In this document: piece after piece, positions 5,804 to 8,005 of the stretch
How positions within the stretch are numbered: position 1 is the stretch's first letter
How the letters are laid out: each line of letters opens with the position of its first letter
Assembly (NCBI GenBank): GCA_035315685.1
Contig: DATFXR010000129.1
Coordinates: forward strand, 1 to 8,005
Direction of reading: 5' to 3'
Source: QHWK01 sp035315685
GTDB lineage: Bacteria; Acidobacteriota; Vicinamibacteria; Vicinamibacterales; CAVVIG01
Length of the DNA stretch: 8,005 bases
The notes under the pieces: model-generated
Told to the model about the DNA's origin: nothing
Databases searched by the model: none
Seen by the model: only the letters and a program-made list of their open reading frames with translations
Program-made: the position numbers and the translations under genes

Positions 5804-7864
5804 ATGGCACATCAGCCTGGCAAGTTCGACGATTCGGCGCGCGAGCCGAGCCTCGGCGGGCCGGCGTCGATTGTCGAGACCGCGTGCCCGCTCGACTGTC
5901 CTGACGCCTGCAGTCTTGCGGTCACTGTACAGCACGGCAAAGTGATCACGATCAACGGATCGCACAAGAATCCGGTGACCGATGGCTATATCTGCGCGAA
6001 GGTACGGAAGTTCGGAGACCGCGTTTACGGACCCGACCGCCTGCTCTATCCCGCCGTCCGGAAGGGACGGAAAGGCACTGGACGATTCGAGCGCGTCTCG
6101 TGGGACGAGGCGCTCGAGCGCGTCGCGTCGCGGTTCGAGCTGGCGAAGGCGACCCACGGTGCGGAGTCGATTCTGCCGTACTCGTACGGCGGCTCGAACG
6201 GCCTGCTGACGCAGGACAACCTCGACGCGCAGCTCTGGCGCCGGTTCGGCACGTCGCGGCTCGCGCGGACGGTCTGCGCCGCGCCGACCGGCACCGCCAA
6301 CCTGGCGCTCTACGGCAAGATGGCGTCGATCACATACCAGGACTATCCGGAGGCGAAGCTGATCATCCTCTGGGGCGTGAACCCGTCCGCTTCCGGCATC
6401 CATCTCGTCCCGTATGTGCGCGAGGCGCAGAAGCGCGGCGCAAAGCTCGTCGTGGTCGATCCACGTACGACGGCGCTGGCGCGGTCGGCCGACGTCCATC
6501 TCGCCGTTCGTCCGGGCACCGACCTCGCCGTGGCGCTGGCCATCCATCGTCATCTGTTCGCGAGCGGCGGCGCCGACGCCGACTTCCTGCGGGCGCACAC
6601 CCAGGGCGCGGACCAGCTGCACCAGCGTGCCGAGCCGTGGACGTTCGAGCGCGCTGCCGAGACTGCCGGCATCGAGCGCGGATCGCTCGAGCGGGTCGCG
6701 AAGCTGTACGCCGAAACCGCGCCGGCGTTGATCCGCTGCGGCTGGGGACTCGAGCGCAACCGCAACGGCGGCAACGCGGCCATGGCCGTCCTGGCGCTGC
6801 CGGCCGTCGGCGGCAAGTTCGGCGTCCGCGGCGGCGGCTACTCGATGAGCAACTCGGCGACGTGGAACATCGATCGCACCTGGATCGGAACGCCCGAGCC
6901 CGAGACGCGGATCGTCAACATGAATCACCTCGGACGTGCGCTGACCGAGTACGACAATCCGCCGGTGAACGTCCTGTTCGTCTACAACTGCAACCCAGCG
7001 GCGACGGTGCCCGATCAGCATCGAGTGCTGCGTGGACTGGAGCGCACCGATCTGTTCACGGTCGTGTTCGAGCAGGTGATGACCGACACCGCGCTGTACG
7101 CCGACGTCCTTCTGCCTGCGACGACGTTCCTCGAGGGCTACGACTTCGCGAAGGCCTACGGTCCGATCAATCTCGATCTCGGCCGGCCGGTCGTCGATGC
7201 CGTCGGCGAGGCGCGTTCGAACGCCGACGTATTCGGCGAGCTGTGCTCGCGCCTGGATCTGCTCGACGAGAGCGAGCCGTCGGGCGAGCTCGACCTGATG
7301 CTGAACGTCCTCGACCAGCTGCCGCCCGCGATCGGCGATGACCTCCGCGCGGGCGCCGTGCCGTCGCCGCCCTTCGGCGTCACGCCGATCCAGTTCGTGG
7401 ACGTGTTCCCGAACACACCCGATCGCAAGGTCGATCTCTTTCCCGCTGCGCTCGACGCGTCCGCGCCGCTGGGTCTCTACCGCTTCCAGCCCGACCCGGC
7501 GACGGAAAAATATCCGCTGGCGCTGATCTCGCCCGCCAGCGATCGCACGATCAGCTCGACCCTGGGAGAGCTGCCGCGTCCCGACGTCAAGCTGCTGATG
7601 CACCCGGACGATGCGTCGGTGCGGGGATTGGCGGACAACGATCTCGTGCGCGTGTTCAACGACCTTGGCGAGGTTCACTGCACGCTGACGGTCGCACCCT
7701 CGATTCGGCCCGGCACGATCAGCCTGCCGAAGGGCATCTGGCGCCGCAGCACCCGCAACAACACGACCGGCACCGCGCTCGTACCAGACTCGCTGACCGA
7801 CCTGGGCGGCGGCGCGTGCTTCAACGACGCGCGGGTGCAGGTGGCATCGCTGGCTGTCGCCTGA
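5804..7864 (+). CDS. Molybdopterin oxidoreductase, DMSO reductase superfamily (formate dehydrogenase-like), standalone
   Basis: This 686-residue enzyme should carry a bis-molybdopterin guanine dinucleotide Mo (or W) centre and one 4Fe-4S cluster. Cluster cysteines are C28, C32, C36 and C64 (C-x3-C-x3-C-x27-C, in ACPLDCPDACSL and GYICAK). C158 (ARTVCAAPTG) is at the expected metal-ligand position, so a Cys-ligated centre is likely. Cofactor-binding stretches include VVVDPRTTALA (216-226), RPGTDLAVALA (236-246), NPAAT (397-401) and YADVLLPATTFLEGYD (432-447). The C-terminal dinucleotide-binding domain covers about 569-681 and ends TDLGGGACFNDARV. There is no twin-arginine signal, so the protein is cytoplasmic. 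No electron-transfer or membrane-anchor subunit gene is adjacent on this strand. The neighbour on the left is divergent NDH-2. The substrate cannot be told: formate, sulfur/nitrogen oxides or others remain possible. ATG 5804 is the first in-frame start, at a sensible distance before the cluster. Confidence 0.9.
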   Translation: MAHQPGKFDDSAREPSLGGPASIVETACPLDCPDACSLAVTVQHGKVITINGSHKNPVTDGYICAKVRKFGDRVYGPDRLLYPAVRKGRKGTGRFERVSWDEALERVASRFELAKATHGAESILPYSYGGSNGLLTQDNLDAQLWRRFGTSRLARTVCAAPTGTANLALYGKMASITYQDYPEAKLIILWGVNPSASGIHLVPYVREAQKRGAKLVVVDPRTTALARSADVHLAVRPGTDLAVALAIHRHLFASGGADADFLRAHTQGADQLHQRAEPWTFERAAETAGIERGSLERVAKLYAETAPALIRCGWGLERNRNGGNAAMAVLALPAVGGKFGVRGGGYSMSNSATWNIDRTWIGTPEPETRIVNMNHLGRALTEYDNPPVNVLFVYNCNPAATVPDQHRVLRGLERTDLFTVVFEQVMTDTALYADVLLPATTFLEGYDFAKAYGPINLDLGRPVVDAVGEARSNADVFGELCSRLDLLDESEPSGELDLMLNVLDQLPPAIGDDLRAGAVPSPPFGVTPIQFVDVFPNTPDRKVDLFPAALDASAPLGLYRFQPDPATEKYPLALISPASDRTISSTLGELPRPDVKLLMHPDDASVRGLADNDLVRVFNDLGEVHCTLTVAPSIRPGTISLPKGIWRRSTRNNTTGTALVPDSLTDLGGGACFNDARVQVASLAVA

Positions 7865-7873
7865 CAATTGCGC

Positions 7874-7919
7874 GCTCTTCTTCTTCAGCGAGCGCTTTTA
7901 ATAGCTGAAGAAGAAGAGC
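7874..7919. repeat. Perfect 16-bp inverted repeat between convergent genes
   Basis: GCTCTTCTTCTTCAGC (7874-7889) is exactly complementary to GCTGAAGAAGAAGAGC (7904-7919), with the 14-nt loop gagcgcttttaata. It starts 9 nt after the molybdoenzyme stop. The right arm is coding: it holds the last Leu-Phe-Phe-Phe-Ser codons of the opposing gene, whose last sense codon (Tyr) and TAA stop lie in the loop. Transcripts of both genes would form a strong hairpin, consistent with a shared transcription stop or 3'-end protection. There is no T-tract after either arm. Confidence 0.8.
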
Positions 7920-8005
7920 ATGTCCGCGCCAGTGCCTTGCTGGCGCTGGAACAGATTTGTCTGCGTGCTCGAGCCCTGCAGCACGTTGGTGCGCAGGCGG
8001 AGCCA
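7898..8005 (-). CDS. C-terminal end of an unidentified protein, possibly outer-membrane (partial)
   Basis: The reverse strand from the right edge gives 35 codons and a TAA stop. Residues read from the edge start WLRLRTNVLQGSS and end GADMLFFFSY. The last residues alternate in a beta-strand-like way and finish with an aromatic (Tyr), the kind of C-terminal signature used by the BAM machinery for outer-membrane barrels. This is only a hint, because the body of the gene lies outside the window. The gene converges on the molybdopterin oxidoreductase and shares the 16-bp palindrome with its 3' region. The frame is supported by codon use with G/C at third positions and by the palindrome position. 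I do not recognise the family. Confidence 0.5.
   Translation of the reverse strand, partial: WLRLRTNVLQGSSTQTNLFQRQQGTGADMLFFFSY

Noticed and set aside
5709..5810. NDH-2 start at GTG 5810
   Set aside because: It would overlap the start of the divergent molybdoenzyme gene and translate the intergenic CGCAGAG repeat into AEHAENAEL, a known type of false extension.
5759..7867. 702-residue open frame antisense to the molybdoenzyme
   Set aside because: Typical GC-rich shadow: its composition is low-complexity Arg/Ala/Val-rich with no recognisable motif, while the sense strand has complete cofactor motifs.

Overview
This is a GC-rich, gene-dense bacterial chromosome segment. Gene content and style suggest an Acidobacteriota-like soil bacterium, perhaps Vicinamibacteria. 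The pointers are a secreted protein built of carboxypeptidase-regulatory-type domains, two molybdoenzymes, a bacterial topoisomerase IB, and short 7-9 nt-phased repeats in the spacers. The lineage is an inference from style; there is no marker gene here.

Layout, left to right. (1) The first 68 codons of a xanthine dehydrogenase/aldehyde oxidase-family large subunit, minus strand, cut by the window edge, with a TATAAT box 7 nt before its ATG. (2) A minus-strand pair that is probably one transcript: a hydroxyacid-oxoacid transhydrogenase-type iron alcohol dehydrogenase, then 18 nt later DNA topoisomerase IB. (3) Divergent from the pair, a secreted protein with three carboxypeptidase-regulatory-like beta-sandwich domains. 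(4) A 250-bp noncoding block with 29-nt imperfect terminal inverted repeats and nested hairpins, filling the gap between two convergent genes. (5) A minus-strand type II NADH:quinone dehydrogenase (NDH-2) whose N-terminus is encoded by a tandem repeat (21-bp units over a 7-bp core). (6) Divergent from it, a complete standalone DMSO-reductase-superfamily molybdopterin oxidoreductase with a 4Fe-4S site. (7) The last 35 codons of a convergent minus-strand gene whose product ends in an aromatic residue. Its 3' end forms one arm of a perfect 16-bp inverted repeat.

The genes do not form one pathway. NDH-2 (NADH to quinone) and the molybdopterin oxidoreductase are divergent neighbours sharing a 95-bp spacer, so a redox link is possible but not shown. 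No CRISPR array, tRNA, rRNA, transposase or phage gene was seen. The most unusual content is in the spacers: a heptamer tract with G-quadruplex potential inside the NDH-2 reading frame, the structured element at 4018-4267, a related repeat at 5731-5763, and the coding/noncoding palindrome at 7874-7919. I did not find a convincing new multi-gene system.
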